From: [Mycobacterium] fortunisiensis
GTDB lineage: Bacteria > Actinomycetota > Actinomycetes > Mycobacteriales > Mycobacteriaceae
DNA length: 64,000 bases
Direction: 5' to 3'
Assembly (NCBI RefSeq): GCF_019050325.1
Contig: NZ_VOMB01000002.1
Coordinates: forward strand, 186,001-250,000
In this document: positions 36,198-45,683 of the stretch, one piece after another
Position numbering within the stretch: the stretch's first letter is position 1
Layout of the letters: every line of letters begins with the position of its first letter
Notes under the pieces: generated by a model
Told to the model about the DNA's origin: nothing
What the model saw: only the letters and a program-made list of their open reading frames with translations
The model's database searches: none
Program-made: the position numbers and the translations under genes

Positions 36198-38150
36198 TCA
36201 CTCGGGCACGACGAGGACCGGCGTCGTCGAATGCGCGACGACGGCACCGGCCACGCTGCCTTCCAGGTGACCCAGGAGTCCGCTGCGCCGGTGCGGCCCG
36301 ATCACGATGAGGCTCGCATGGTGGTCGCGGGCGGTCTCGACGATGCCTTTCCAGATCGGCGCGGATTCGACGGCCACGCTGCGAGCATCGAACCCGGCCC
36401 GGGTGGCCAACGTCGCCCCGTGGGCAGCAGTCTGCTCGGCGACCCGACGTACCTCGGTGGCCTGATCGGCATCGAAGTGGGTGGCCGCAACGGGGGTGAA
36501 ACCGACGTCGACGGGCTGCCAGACGCACACCACTAGGACCTCGCGGCCGGCCGGCAATTCGGCTGCCGCGCGTTCGATGGCCGAGGCGGCGCGGGCGGTG
36601 CCGTCGTAGGCGAACAGCACCGGCCCTGGGACAGAGGGCTTTTCGTGCCGCGGGGCCGGGGTGGCCGGACGGGCCGGCTGTGGTTCGACGGGCGGCGGCA
36701 GGCCGGGCCGCAGCCGGGCCAAAAGCGGTGGCGAGTACCAGGCCGGTGACTCGCCGTCGAGGAACTGGTCCAGGTCGGGCTGCTGGGGTCGGGCCCCGCT
36801 GAGCGCGTAAACGGCGACCCCGAACACCGCGCCACCGACTGCGAGCCCGAATCCGATCAGCAGGGCACTGTCGGCGCCGGCGGTCAGCCCGCCGGCCGCC
36901 CGGGCCGCGAAATGGGCGAAGATCGGCGCGACCATGAATGCCGCCACCGCCCGCAGCAGTTCGATGATCGCGAACACCCGCTGCAGGCTGTTGGACTGCA
37001 GCGAGAATCCGGCGACGAACAACGCCGGGGCCACCGTGGCACCCAGCGCCAGCCCGGTCAAGGCGGAGGCGAGCAGGGCCAGCGGCTGGTTGGCGGGCAG
37101 GGCCATGCGGAACACCAGGATTCCGGCGGCCAGCAGCACCATGCCCACCAGCGGCAGGTAGTGCATGGCGCGGCGGGTGATGACGAATCCGAACACGAAC
37201 GCCATCACCACGGCACCGGCGAGCTCGGGCAGATACAGCAGCCCGACCTGCACGGGGCTGTAGGTCTGCATGAAGACCTCGGCGGTCAGGGCGGTGGCAG
37301 CCACCGAGGCCGCGGCGGCGAACAGCGCGAGGCCGACCCCGGCCACCGGGATCGAACTGGTCAGCATCGTGCGAATGGTCAGCAGCGGACGGCGGGCCCG
37401 GAACTGGTAGACGATGAGGGCCACGATCAGCGCCAGGCCGCCGAGCATCGGCAGGATCGCGACCGGGTCGGTGAACTCGTGGCTGGTCAGTTGGGCCGCA
37501 CCGATGAAGGCCGCGGCGCAGCCGATGGAGGCCAGGCCGATGGCTTTGAGGTCGCGCGGCGCGTCGAGGTCGGCCGGTGGGGCGTCTTCGAAGGTCAGCG
37601 CCGCCATGATCAGCGCTGCCACCGAGATCGCGGCGATGATCCAGAACAACGGGCGCCACGCCAGGGCCTCGGCCTGGGCGCCGCCGATGAACGGGCCCAG
37701 GGCGACGGCCCCGAACACGCACATGTTCATGATCACGGCGGTGTAGCGCAGCTTGTCGCGCGGAAAGCCGATGGTCAGTGGCGGCGCTGCGGCGATCAGC
37801 AGCATGCTGGTGGACAACCCCTGCAGGACATGGCCACCGATGAACATGGTGGCGTTCAGCGCCGACGCGGCCAGCACCGAGCCCACCACGAGGACGACCG
37901 CGTACGCGAGCAGCATCCGGCGTTGGGGCAGGTGCTGGGCGAACTGCACGGCCAGCACGGTGCCGACGGCATACGCGGCGTTGCCCAGGCCGAAGCCCAG
38001 GCTCATGGTCTGGGCCGAGATGTGCAGCTGTTCGGAGATGATCGGCACCAACGGGTCGACCGCGGCCGACAGCGCCAGATAGGGAATCAAGGCCAGGGTG
38101 ACCATGGTGGCCACCGCGGGGTACCGGCCGGCGAGGGGGCCCTGGCGCAT
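36198..38150 (-). CDS. MFS transporter fused to a universal stress protein domain
   Basis: 650 residues. Residues 1-475 carry about 14 membrane segments of the major facilitator superfamily, drug:proton type (LALIPYLALSAAVDPLVPII, VLQGLSTSMLLIAAAP). A Pro-rich linker follows, then from about 510 a UspA-like domain (PVLFAYDGTARAASAIE) that ends with the ATP-binding motif GPHRRSGLLGHLEGSVAG and TTPVLVVPE. Fusion of an exporter to a nucleotide-binding stress domain suggests the transport is gated by energy or stress state. Substrate is unknown. Confidence 0.85.
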   Translation of the reverse strand: MRQGPLAGRYPAVATMVTLALIPYLALSAAVDPLVPIISEQLHISAQTMSLGFGLGNAAYAVGTVLAVQFAQHLPQRRMLLAYAVVLVVGSVLAASALNATMFIGGHVLQGLSTSMLLIAAAPPLTIGFPRDKLRYTAVIMNMCVFGAVALGPFIGGAQAEALAWRPLFWIIAAISVAALIMAALTFEDAPPADLDAPRDLKAIGLASIGCAAAFIGAAQLTSHEFTDPVAILPMLGGLALIVALIVYQFRARRPLLTIRTMLTSSIPVAGVGLALFAAAASVAATALTAEVFMQTYSPVQVGLLYLPELAGAVVMAFVFGFVITRRAMHYLPLVGMVLLAAGILVFRMALPANQPLALLASALTGLALGATVAPALFVAGFSLQSNSLQRVFAIIELLRAVAAFMVAPIFAHFAARAAGGLTAGADSALLIGFGLAVGGAVFGVAVYALSGARPQQPDLDQFLDGESPAWYSPPLLARLRPGLPPPVEPQPARPATPAPRHEKPSVPGPVLFAYDGTARAASAIERAAAELPAGREVLVVCVWQPVDVGFTPVAATHFDADQATEVRRVAEQTAAHGATLATRAGFDARSVAVESAPIWKGIVETARDHHASLIVIGPHRRSGLLGHLEGSVAGAVVAHSTTPVLVVPE

Positions 38151-38298
38151 CAGCGCCGCCCGGAGCGGGCTGTGAGCGGGGCGTGGCGCTTGGACGCCGC
38201 GTTCGGACAGTCGGCTGGCGGGTGTGGTTGGGGCACGTGCCCCGGAAACCGGCCGGGCCGGGCAACTTATTCCCTGTGCAAGGAAACTGTGACGGGCG

Positions 38299-39324
38299 TT
38301 ACGTGGTCAGCCGGATCTTCAGGTGGTCCCCGGATCGCGCCATTGCGGCGGCGTAGCCCGCGGCCGCGTCGTCCAGTGGCATGGTGTCGGTGAAGATCCC
38401 GTCGACGTCCAGACGGCCGGCCTGTAACAGCGGGATCAGCTCGGGCCAGGTCTGCTGCACCGGGGCGGTGGTGAGCCGGATGGTCAGGCTGCGGATCAGG
38501 CAGGCCAGCGCGGGCAGCGGGTAGGGCTGCAGATCGTGTACGCCGACGATCGACACCGTGCCGCCGGTGCGGACCGCCTCGATCGAGTCGGTGATGGAGG
38601 AGTCGCTGCCCACCGCATCGATCACCGCGTCGACGCCCAGGCCGCCGGTGGCTTCCCGGATCGTCTGCACCGCAGGCGGCGCGATCCCCACCGCACCCCA
38701 CTTCTGTGCGCGGATGCGCCGGGATTCCACCGGGTCGATCGCGAAAACCCTTGCGGCACCGAGCGTCAGTGCACTGCGCAGGGCGCACATGCCCACCGCG
38801 CCGAGTCCGACGATCGCCACCGAACCACCGAGCGGGATGTCGGCGCGTTTGGCCGCCGCCCACCCGGTGGCCAGGTTGTCCGTCAACAGCAGCGCCTGCT
38901 CGGTGCTGATGTTTTCCGGGACGGCCAGCAGTTGGAAGTCGGCCGCCGGCACCGCGAGCAATTCGGCCTGCGCGCCGCCGAGCACGCCGGAACCGAAGAT
39001 CTGCGGGCCCTGCACGCAGCGGATCGGGTCTTGGGTGGCGCAGCCGCTACAGGCGCCGCAGCCGGCCACCGAGGACACCAAGACCCGGTCGCCCTTCTTG
39101 AAACCGGTTACCGCCGAGCCGGTTTCGACAACGGTGCCGACAGCTTCGTGGCCCAGCGACACCGGGTCGATGATCGGGTAGTGGCCTTCGAGGAAGTGCA
39201 GGTCCGAACCGCAGATGGCGGTCGACTCCACCTTGACGATCGCCCCGCCCGGCCCGGGCAGGACCGGATCGGGCCGGTCCCCGACATGGATCTTGCCGGC
39301 GGCATCGACCACGACTGCACGCAT
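38299..39324 (-). CDS. Zinc-dependent alcohol dehydrogenase family protein
   Basis: 341 residues, medium-chain dehydrogenase. Catalytic zinc ligands are in TAICGSDLHFLEG and LGHEAVGTV; the structural-zinc cysteine cluster is CGACSGCATQDPIRC; the NAD fold is VAIVGLGAVGMCALR. The ATG is 2 nt after the stop of the upstream monooxygenase and has GGAGG inside that gene, so the two are translationally coupled. The pair suggests oxidation of an alcohol to a ketone followed by Baeyer-Villiger oxygen insertion; the substrate is unknown. Confidence 0.87.
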   Translation of the reverse strand: MRAVVVDAAGKIHVGDRPDPVLPGPGGAIVKVESTAICGSDLHFLEGHYPIIDPVSLGHEAVGTVVETGSAVTGFKKGDRVLVSSVAGCGACSGCATQDPIRCVQGPQIFGSGVLGGAQAELLAVPAADFQLLAVPENISTEQALLLTDNLATGWAAAKRADIPLGGSVAIVGLGAVGMCALRSALTLGAARVFAIDPVESRRIRAQKWGAVGIAPPAVQTIREATGGLGVDAVIDAVGSDSSITDSIEAVRTGGTVSIVGVHDLQPYPLPALACLIRSLTIRLTTAPVQQTWPELIPLLQAGRLDVDGIFTDTMPLDDAAAGYAAAMARSGDHLKIRLTT

Positions 39325-39326
39325 AC

Positions 39327-41246
39327 TCAGGCCTCCTGCACGGTGAAGTCGGACCAGATGGGTTCGTCGATGGCGGCGCGGTATTCGCTGAGCCGCCACG
39401 GGCTGACGGTGTGGATCTCACCGTCGGTGTTCTTGAAATAGGAGTGTTTGACCGACGGGTGCGCCCACACCGTTTGGCGGATCTGTTCTTGTGAGCGCTG
39501 GTGCCACTCCCGGGTCGGTTCCGGAAGCGGTTCCATGGACTTCGCGGGTGTGGTGACGAGGTGCTCCAGGCACTGGTTGATGTAGCGCATCTGCAGCTCG
39601 GAGTTGAGGATCAGGCTGCCGCCGTGGGCCAGGTGGGTGCCGGGCCCGTAGGTCATGAAGAAGTTGGGGAAGCCGGGCACCGTGATGCCGCGGTAGGCGT
39701 AGGGCCGCTGTCCCCAGACGTCGTGCAGGTCGACACCGTCGCGCCCGGTGATCGTCATCGGAAACAACACCTCGGTGGCCCGAAAACCGGTGGCGTACAC
39801 GATGATATCCACGTTGTACGTCTGACCGTCGGTGGTGACGACGCCAGCCGGTGTCAGGCGCTCGATCGGGGTGCGAATCAGCTCGACGTTGTCGCGCTTG
39901 AGCGTGCCCAGCCAGCTGCCGTTGTCCTGCAGCGTGCGCTTGCCGGTGGCCGGATAGTCGGGCAACACCTTGGCCAGCAGGTCCGGATCATCACCGACCT
40001 GGGTGGTGATCCAGTCGGTGAACATGATGCGGGCGATCGCGTTGATCTCGCTGACCGCATTGCTCTGATCGGCGTAGTCCGGGTCCACCCGCGCGGCGTC
40101 CAGGCCCTTGTCGGCGCCAGGCCAGAGCAGCAGGAACCGGTACCACCGGCCGTAGTAGGGAAGGTGTTCCATCGCCCAGCGCACCCCGTCGGCGACCGGT
40201 TCGTGATACATCGGGTTGGGGAACATCCACTGCGCGGTGCGCTGGAAGACCGTGAGATGGGCGACCTTGTCGGCGATGGCCGGGGCGATCTGGAAGCCGC
40301 TGGCGCCGGCCCCGATCAGGGCGACCCGCTTGCCGGTGACGTCGACGCTGTGGTCCCAGGAGGCGGAGTGAAAGGCCGGTCCGGCAAAGGTTTCCGCGCC
40401 GGGGAAGTCGGGGATTTGCGGCCGGTTGAGTTGGCCGACGGCGGTGATGACGGCGTTGGCCTGCAGGGTCTCGGTGCCGTGCGCCGAGCGGACCGTGACG
40501 TCCCAGCGCTCGCCGTTCCAGGCGGCCGACACCACCTCGGTGTTCCACCGGATGTTCGGCTGCAGGCCGTGGCGGTCCACCACGTCACGGAAGTACTGGC
40601 GCAGTTCGGGCTGCTCGGCAAAGAAGTGGTCCCAGTGGTTGCTGGGTTCGAAGCTGTAACAGTAGAAGTGGTTGGCCACGTCGACGCGGGCACCGGGATA
40701 GCTGTTCTCCCACCAGGTTCCGCCCGGGCCGGCGTTCTTTTCCACGATGGTGAAGCCGATGCCGGCCTGCTTGAGCCGGACCCCGGCCAGCACGCCGGAT
40801 TCCCCGCAGCCGATCACGATCACGTGGAAGTTCCTGGCATCTTCGCCCAGGGCGGCGGGCCGGCGCGGATCGACGCCCTCGAGGTCGAGTTCCTCCAGCA
40901 TCAGCGGCACGTTGTCCTCGTCGACCGGTTCACAGGCCGCCCAGTCCAGCATCTCCCTGACCAGTTCCGCGGGCAGCGGGTCAGGGACCGGGCAGCCGCG
41001 GTCGCGGTAGTCGGCGAGTATCGGCAGGGCGACCTCACGGGCCCGGGCCTTGTCCTCTTCGCTCATGAAGCCCTGCACCTCGTTGAGGAACAGGCCGGCC
41101 TGTTTGAACTCGCGGATGAAGCGCGGGTCGCCGGTGATGTGCACGAGCGAGAGCAGCAGCGTCGGGATGCTGACCTGCTCCAACGCCGCCGCGATCTCGG
41201 CATCGGGGGTGGTGAAGGGCTGGCCGACGTGGAAGCTCCGGGTCAC
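39327..41246 (-). CDS. Baeyer-Villiger-type flavin monooxygenase
   Basis: 639 residues. An N-terminal extension of about 140 residues precedes the FAD fold (HVIVIGCGESGVLAGVRLK), the type I Baeyer-Villiger fingerprint FAGPAFHSASWD (FxGxxxHxxxW) near 285, the NADPH fold (VALIGAGASGFQIAPAIA) and the late YATGF motif. The length and the N-terminal extension match the long mycobacterial monooxygenases that oxidise ketones or steroids. It starts at GTG and is coupled to the downstream alcohol dehydrogenase. Confidence 0.88.
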   Translation of the reverse strand: MTRSFHVGQPFTTPDAEIAAALEQVSIPTLLLSLVHITGDPRFIREFKQAGLFLNEVQGFMSEEDKARAREVALPILADYRDRGCPVPDPLPAELVREMLDWAACEPVDEDNVPLMLEELDLEGVDPRRPAALGEDARNFHVIVIGCGESGVLAGVRLKQAGIGFTIVEKNAGPGGTWWENSYPGARVDVANHFYCYSFEPSNHWDHFFAEQPELRQYFRDVVDRHGLQPNIRWNTEVVSAAWNGERWDVTVRSAHGTETLQANAVITAVGQLNRPQIPDFPGAETFAGPAFHSASWDHSVDVTGKRVALIGAGASGFQIAPAIADKVAHLTVFQRTAQWMFPNPMYHEPVADGVRWAMEHLPYYGRWYRFLLLWPGADKGLDAARVDPDYADQSNAVSEINAIARIMFTDWITTQVGDDPDLLAKVLPDYPATGKRTLQDNGSWLGTLKRDNVELIRTPIERLTPAGVVTTDGQTYNVDIIVYATGFRATEVLFPMTITGRDGVDLHDVWGQRPYAYRGITVPGFPNFFMTYGPGTHLAHGGSLILNSELQMRYINQCLEHLVTTPAKSMEPLPEPTREWHQRSQEQIRQTVWAHPSVKHSYFKNTDGEIHTVSPWRLSEYRAAIDEPIWSDFTVQEA

Positions 41247-41301
41247 GCGGCGTTACGCTACTGCCCGTAGCGTTATGTGACAAGGGCTGGTTGAAGCGTG
41301 A

Positions 41302-41871
41302 TCACGCACGTCGTCCGGCTCGTTCGGCGAAATCGTCCAGTGCAGCCAGGATTTCAGGTGCGTGCCAGGCACGGTTACGCGCTCGGTCGGTGAACTCGAC
41401 GACGATGCCCGCCCCGGTGAGAGGACCGATATAACGACGGGGATGGTCAGTGGAGATCCCCAGCTCCTGGCGCAGGAGCACACCGTTGACGACTGGCCGC
41501 CGGGTCAACAGGTCGGCGACTCTCCACACAGCCGAGTCCGACCGTGCGGTGACCCGGTCATTCCAGCTCGCCCGGATCTCACGAAGCTGGGTGATCAGTT
41601 GCCGGCCGTTGGCCACCGCGCGCTCGCTGGCGCGGGCGAACCGCTCGATGATGGGCGCGAGATCGCCTTCTCGGTAGGCGGTGAGTGCGGCGAAGTAGCC
41701 GTCGGTATCGGACAGCAACCCGGCGGACACGGGGACCGTCACCTGCCGGGTCAAGCCCTTGTTGCGCAGCATCGACTGCGCCAGCGCCCGGCCCGTGCGG
41801 CCGTTGCCGTCGGTGAACGGGTGGATGGTCTCGAATTGGGCATGGGCTACCGCGATCTGCGCGAGAGGCAC
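41302..41871 (-). pseudogene. Fic-domain protein lacking its N-terminal half
   Basis: The frame holds the Fic catalytic motif HPFTDGNGRTGR near the N-terminus (residues 17-28), a helical region and a C-terminal winged helix (VNGVLLRQELGIS). Intact proteins of this type have about 150-200 residues before the motif; here the frame meets TGA at 41884-41886, 15 bp before the GNAT start. The remaining piece could start at GTG 41871 but lacks the N-terminal helices that form the core and the target-binding flap. AMP-transferase activity is therefore doubtful. Confidence 0.75.
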
Positions 41872-41900
41872 TGAGGCTGGCTGTCATCCATACTGGCGAG

Positions 41901-42401
41901 GTGGATGTGTTGGCGACCATCGCACTGAAGCCCGACTGGGTGATCACCTTACGGCGCGCCCGTCGTGCCGACGTCGCCGAACTCGTCGCGCTGATCACCT
42001 CAGACCCGGTTGCTCAGACTCGTGGCGATCTCCCGGACCGGGACATCGCTCCGTATCTGGATGCGTTTGACGCTCTCGATGCCGACCCGAGCGAACTGCT
42101 CGTGACCGCTGATCGTAACGGAGCGGTGGTAGGCACATTCCAGCTGAGTTTTCTTCCGGGCCTCGCACGTCGCGGGGCGACGCGTGCGCAGATCGAGGCG
42201 GTCCGGGTCCGGGCGGATCATCGGGGGACAGGGGTCGGGGGTGCGATGCTGCGCTGGGCGATAGCGGAAGCGCAGCGGCGTGACTGTGCACTCGTCCAAT
42301 TGACCAGCGACGAGCGACGTGTCGATGCCCATCGCTTTTATGAACGTCTGGGCTTCGTCGCCACGCACATCGGATACAAGCTCGAGCTCGACCCCGCGTA
42401 G
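41901..42401 (+). CDS. GNAT family N-acetyltransferase
   Basis: 166 residues from GTG 41901. The acetyl-CoA loop is VRADHRGTGVGGAMLRWAI, followed by VQLTSDERRVDAHRFYERLGF, typical of stand-alone GNATs acting on small molecules or protein N-termini. Its start lies at the break point of the truncated Fic gene, and its stop is 17 bp before that of the convergent enoyl-CoA hydratase. Substrate unknown. Confidence 0.8.
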   Translation: MDVLATIALKPDWVITLRRARRADVAELVALITSDPVAQTRGDLPDRDIAPYLDAFDALDADPSELLVTADRNGAVVGTFQLSFLPGLARRGATRAQIEAVRVRADHRGTGVGGAMLRWAIAEAQRRDCALVQLTSDERRVDAHRFYERLGFVATHIGYKLELDPA

Positions 42402-42418
42402 GTCATCCCCGCTAGCGG

Positions 42419-43312
42419 TTACGGCAATCGCAGGTCGCCGCCCGCGACCCACTCCTCGTAGAACGGCGGCATCTCGGAACCCCGGCCGGAGAACTGCGGT
42501 GGCCGCTTCTCCAGGAACGCCCGCACGCCATCGTGGCCGTCTCCGATGCTCGTGTAGAACATCGCCAGGGAGTCCACCCGGTGTGCATCGACCGGGTGGG
42601 GTTCGGCGGCATTGCGGTAGAGCATCTGCCGCATGAGCGCGACCGAAACCGGTGAGCGGTCGCGTGTCCACGCATCGGCCAGCGTCCGTGCCTCGGTGAT
42701 CAAGGCGTCGGGTTCGTGCACGGCTTGGGCCAGTCCGAGCTCGTGGGTTGCGTCGGCGGTGAGGATGTCGGATCGGTACACCAGGTCCAAAGCCGTTGGC
42801 ATACCGACGATCCGGGGCAGGAACCAGGTGGAACACGCTTCGGGGGTGATGCCCAGCTTTCCGAAGACCAGCCCGAAGCGGGCCTTGGTCGACATCAGCC
42901 GGGCGTCCATGGCCAGTGTCATCGTGGCGCCGATGCCGACCGCGGCCCCGTTGATGGCGGCGATGACGGGCTTGCGGCAGGCGTAGATCGCCAGGGTCAC
43001 CCGGCCCCCGGTGTCGCGGACCCGGCGCAGTTCAGGGTCGTCGAGGTCGGCCATGTCGGCCAGCGTTGGTGACTTCGACTCGTCGAGACCGAACACGTTG
43101 CCGTCACTGGACAGGTCCATACCGGCGCAGAACGCCCGGCCCTCGCCGGTCACGATGACGGCACGCACCGCGTCGTCGGCATTGACCGCAACGAAGGTGC
43201 GCTCCAACTCGTCGGCCATCTCGACGGTGAACGCGTTGAGGTTCTCTGGGCGATCGAGGACGACGGTGAGGATGCCGTCGTCGAGTTCGTGCCGGATCGT
43301 CGTGAAGTCCAC
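42419..43312 (-). CDS. Enoyl-CoA hydratase/isomerase family protein
   Basis: 297 residues, crotonase fold. Oxyanion-hole segments are GEGRAFCAGMDLS and NGAAVGIGATMTLAMD; the catalytic-Glu region is LGITPEACSTWFLPRIVG. It hydrates or isomerises enoyl-CoA thioesters in fatty-acid or sterol breakdown. It is somewhat longer than a standard hydratase (about 260), with extra residues at the C-terminus (FSGRGSEMPPFYEEW). Divergent from the amidase gene. Confidence 0.83.
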   Translation of the reverse strand: MDFTTIRHELDDGILTVVLDRPENLNAFTVEMADELERTFVAVNADDAVRAVIVTGEGRAFCAGMDLSSDGNVFGLDESKSPTLADMADLDDPELRRVRDTGGRVTLAIYACRKPVIAAINGAAVGIGATMTLAMDARLMSTKARFGLVFGKLGITPEACSTWFLPRIVGMPTALDLVYRSDILTADATHELGLAQAVHEPDALITEARTLADAWTRDRSPVSVALMRQMLYRNAAEPHPVDAHRVDSLAMFYTSIGDGHDGVRAFLEKRPPQFSGRGSEMPPFYEEWVAGGDLRLP

Positions 43313-43439
43313 GGATGCTCCTCCTCGGGTTGGTTGCTACTCAGCTTGCCCAAGTCGGAGAGCCCGCCGGCAATGACCCCCCATGGGCCCTGCCGGCGAT
43401 AGCCCACCGTGCAACGTCGACACGGTCTACGTTCATGGG

Positions 43440-44918
43440 ATGGACTTCGATGAGTATCGGTCGCACGACGCCACATCCTTGGCGAAACTGGTTGCGGACA
43501 AGCAGGTTTCGGCGGCTGAGTTGCTCGCCACGGCCCGGGAGCGGGCAGCGGCGGTAAACCCGAAGACCAACGCCATCGTGCGCGACGTTCCGGCCGCGCC
43601 ATCGGACGATCTGACCGGCCCATTCGCCGGGGTCCCGTTCCTGATCAAGGACCTGGCGCAGGACTATGCGGGGTTGCCCACCTCGGCCGGTTCACGTGCG
43701 CTGATGTCGCTGAAAGCCTCCGAGCATGCCACTGTCGTGCAGCGCTGGATCGACGCGGGCCTGGTCATCTTCGGGAAAACCAACACCCCAGAGTTCGGCG
43801 CGAAGGGGATCACCGAACCGGACGCGTGGGGACCGGCCCGCAACCCCTGGGATCTGGCAAGGTCGCCCGGTGGGAGCTCGGGAGGATCTGCGGCCGCCGT
43901 CGCGGCGGGCATCGTGCCCTGCGCCGGCGCCAACGACGGCGGCGGATCGATTCGCATCCCGGCGGCCAGCTGTGGACTCGTCGGGCTGAAACCGGGCCGC
44001 GGGCTGACGCCGTCGGGCCCGCTGGTCGGTGAATCCATGCACGGTGCGGCTGTTCAGGGCGTCGTCTCCCGGACGGTGCGCGACACGGCGGGAATGCTCG
44101 ATGTCCTCAGTGGCGGCGAACCCTGGGGACCGTATGTGCCGGCCGTGCCTGAGGAGCCGTTCGCATCCTGTGTGGGGGCCGATCCCGGAAAACTGCGGAT
44201 CGGGTTGCGGGTACCGACGGCGATCAACCCGGCGCCCCATCCCGAGGCGTTCGCCGCCGTGGAGGCCACCGCTGCCGCACTGACCGAACTCGGCCACCAT
44301 GTCGAGGAACTGCCGCAAGCGCCTTTCGATGACGCCGCACTGGCCCGCGATTTCCTGCTGACCTGGTTTGTCTACAGCGCATGGGAGCTCGCCGAAGCCA
44401 AGCGGTTGACCGGCGCGAGCGACGACGCTTTTGAACGTGACACGCTCATCATGGCGGCGCTCGGCCGCGCCACGAGCAGTATCGACTACCTGGATGCGGT
44501 GCAGCGGCGCCACGACCACACGCGGCGGCTGACCACCTTCTTCGAGTCGTACGACCTGCTGTTGACGCCCAGCCTGGCGACCCTGCCGCCGCGGATCGGC
44601 GAGTTTGATCTGCCGGTTGTGCTACAGCGCGCTGCGGACGCGCTGATCAAGACCCGGACCGCGAGCATGTTGCGCTACACCAAGATCGTCGACGACATGG
44701 TGGACAAGAACCTTGGCTGGGTGCCTTATACGCAACTGGCGAATATCACTGGCCGCCCGGCGATCTCGCTGCCGCTGCACTGGACGGCCGAAGGTCTGCC
44801 GCTCGGTGTGCAGTTCGTCGCACCGCTTGCCGGTGAAGCGTTGCTGTTGAAGCTGGCGGGCCGGCTCGAGGAAGCGATGCCGTGGGCCGGCCGCTTCCCT
44901 CCTCTCGATGAGAGATGA
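43440..44918 (+). CDS. Amidase signature family protein
   Basis: 492 residues from ATG 43440. The Ser-cisSer-Lys triad is visible: Lys in PFLIKDLAQD, cis-Ser in RSPGGSSGGSAAA and the nucleophile Ser in NDGGGSIRIPAA. Amidases of this type hydrolyse amides, nitrile-derived amides or nylon-like oligomers; the substrate cannot be told. Upstream start codons in the same frame are not supported by a ribosome site. Confidence 0.87.
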   Translation: MDFDEYRSHDATSLAKLVADKQVSAAELLATARERAAAVNPKTNAIVRDVPAAPSDDLTGPFAGVPFLIKDLAQDYAGLPTSAGSRALMSLKASEHATVVQRWIDAGLVIFGKTNTPEFGAKGITEPDAWGPARNPWDLARSPGGSSGGSAAAVAAGIVPCAGANDGGGSIRIPAASCGLVGLKPGRGLTPSGPLVGESMHGAAVQGVVSRTVRDTAGMLDVLSGGEPWGPYVPAVPEEPFASCVGADPGKLRIGLRVPTAINPAPHPEAFAAVEATAAALTELGHHVEELPQAPFDDAALARDFLLTWFVYSAWELAEAKRLTGASDDAFERDTLIMAALGRATSSIDYLDAVQRRHDHTRRLTTFFESYDLLLTPSLATLPPRIGEFDLPVVLQRAADALIKTRTASMLRYTKIVDDMVDKNLGWVPYTQLANITGRPAISLPLHWTAEGLPLGVQFVAPLAGEALLLKLAGRLEEAMPWAGRFPPLDER

Positions 44919-44999
44919 CCTGCATCCACACCGGAGCGAAGGGGCAGGCTACGTTCGGGACACTCCAACGGTGTCACGACGGAAGGACGATCGGCTGAC

Positions 45000-45599
45000 A
45001 TGGCACGTATAGAGCCCCTGAGCGCCAAAGAGTTTCCGAAAGAGATGCGTGCTGCCCTGGCGGCGCTGCGTCCGGCCAACCCTAGGCATACGCCGCTGCC
45101 CACCACCGACCGCCCCAAGGCGATGCACGTCCTGGGTGCCATGGCGCATCACCCCGAGCTGGCCCAGGCCTACTTCACCTTCAACGGCCACCTCCTGCTG
45201 GGCACAACCTTGAGCGAGCGGCACCGGGAGCTGCTCATCATGAGGGTGGCTGCGGTGCGCAAGTGCGGCTACGAATGGGCCCAGCATCTTTTCGTCGCAC
45301 GCGACGCCGGACTCACCGATGAGGAAATCGGGCGCATCGCATATGGACCCGAGGCGCCGTTCTGGAGCCCACTGGAGGCCGCGATGCTGCAGGCGGTGGA
45401 TGAGCTCATCGAACCGGGCGCGATCAGCGAATCCACCTGGCAGGTACTGGCCGCCGAGTTGGACACCCGACAGCTTCTCGATCTGATCTTCACGGTCGGC
45501 GGCTACGACATACTGGCCCGGATGTTCAGCTCGCTGGGCCTGACCATCGATGACGACATCGCCGCCCTGATGGCGCGCTACGGCGAGCTGTTCGGCTGA
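45000..45599 (+). CDS. Carboxymuconolactone decarboxylase / AhpD-like protein
   Basis: 199 residues, all-helical. It has the CMD/AhpD fold signature (ERHRELLIMRVAAVRKCGYEW, then AQHL) but only one Cys in that motif, where AhpD-type alkylhydroperoxidases have CxxC. It is therefore unlikely to be a disulfide reductase and may be a decarboxylase-like or binding protein. It follows the amidase by 81 bp and may be co-transcribed. Confidence 0.75.
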   Translation: MARIEPLSAKEFPKEMRAALAALRPANPRHTPLPTTDRPKAMHVLGAMAHHPELAQAYFTFNGHLLLGTTLSERHRELLIMRVAAVRKCGYEWAQHLFVARDAGLTDEEIGRIAYGPEAPFWSPLEAAMLQAVDELIEPGAISESTWQVLAAELDTRQLLDLIFTVGGYDILARMFSSLGLTIDDDIAALMARYGELFG

Positions 45600-45683
45600 G
45601 ATGCGGGCGTGCCGGCAGAGCTGACCGTCGCTGTCGCGAACCAGCGTGCCGCTGTACTGGAAGCGATTGTGGCGACGCGTGAT

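Noticed and set aside
36912..38393. 493-codon + strand frame opposite the MFS-Usp gene
   Set aside because: His/Gln/Gly/Arg-rich antisense shadow of membrane-helix coding.
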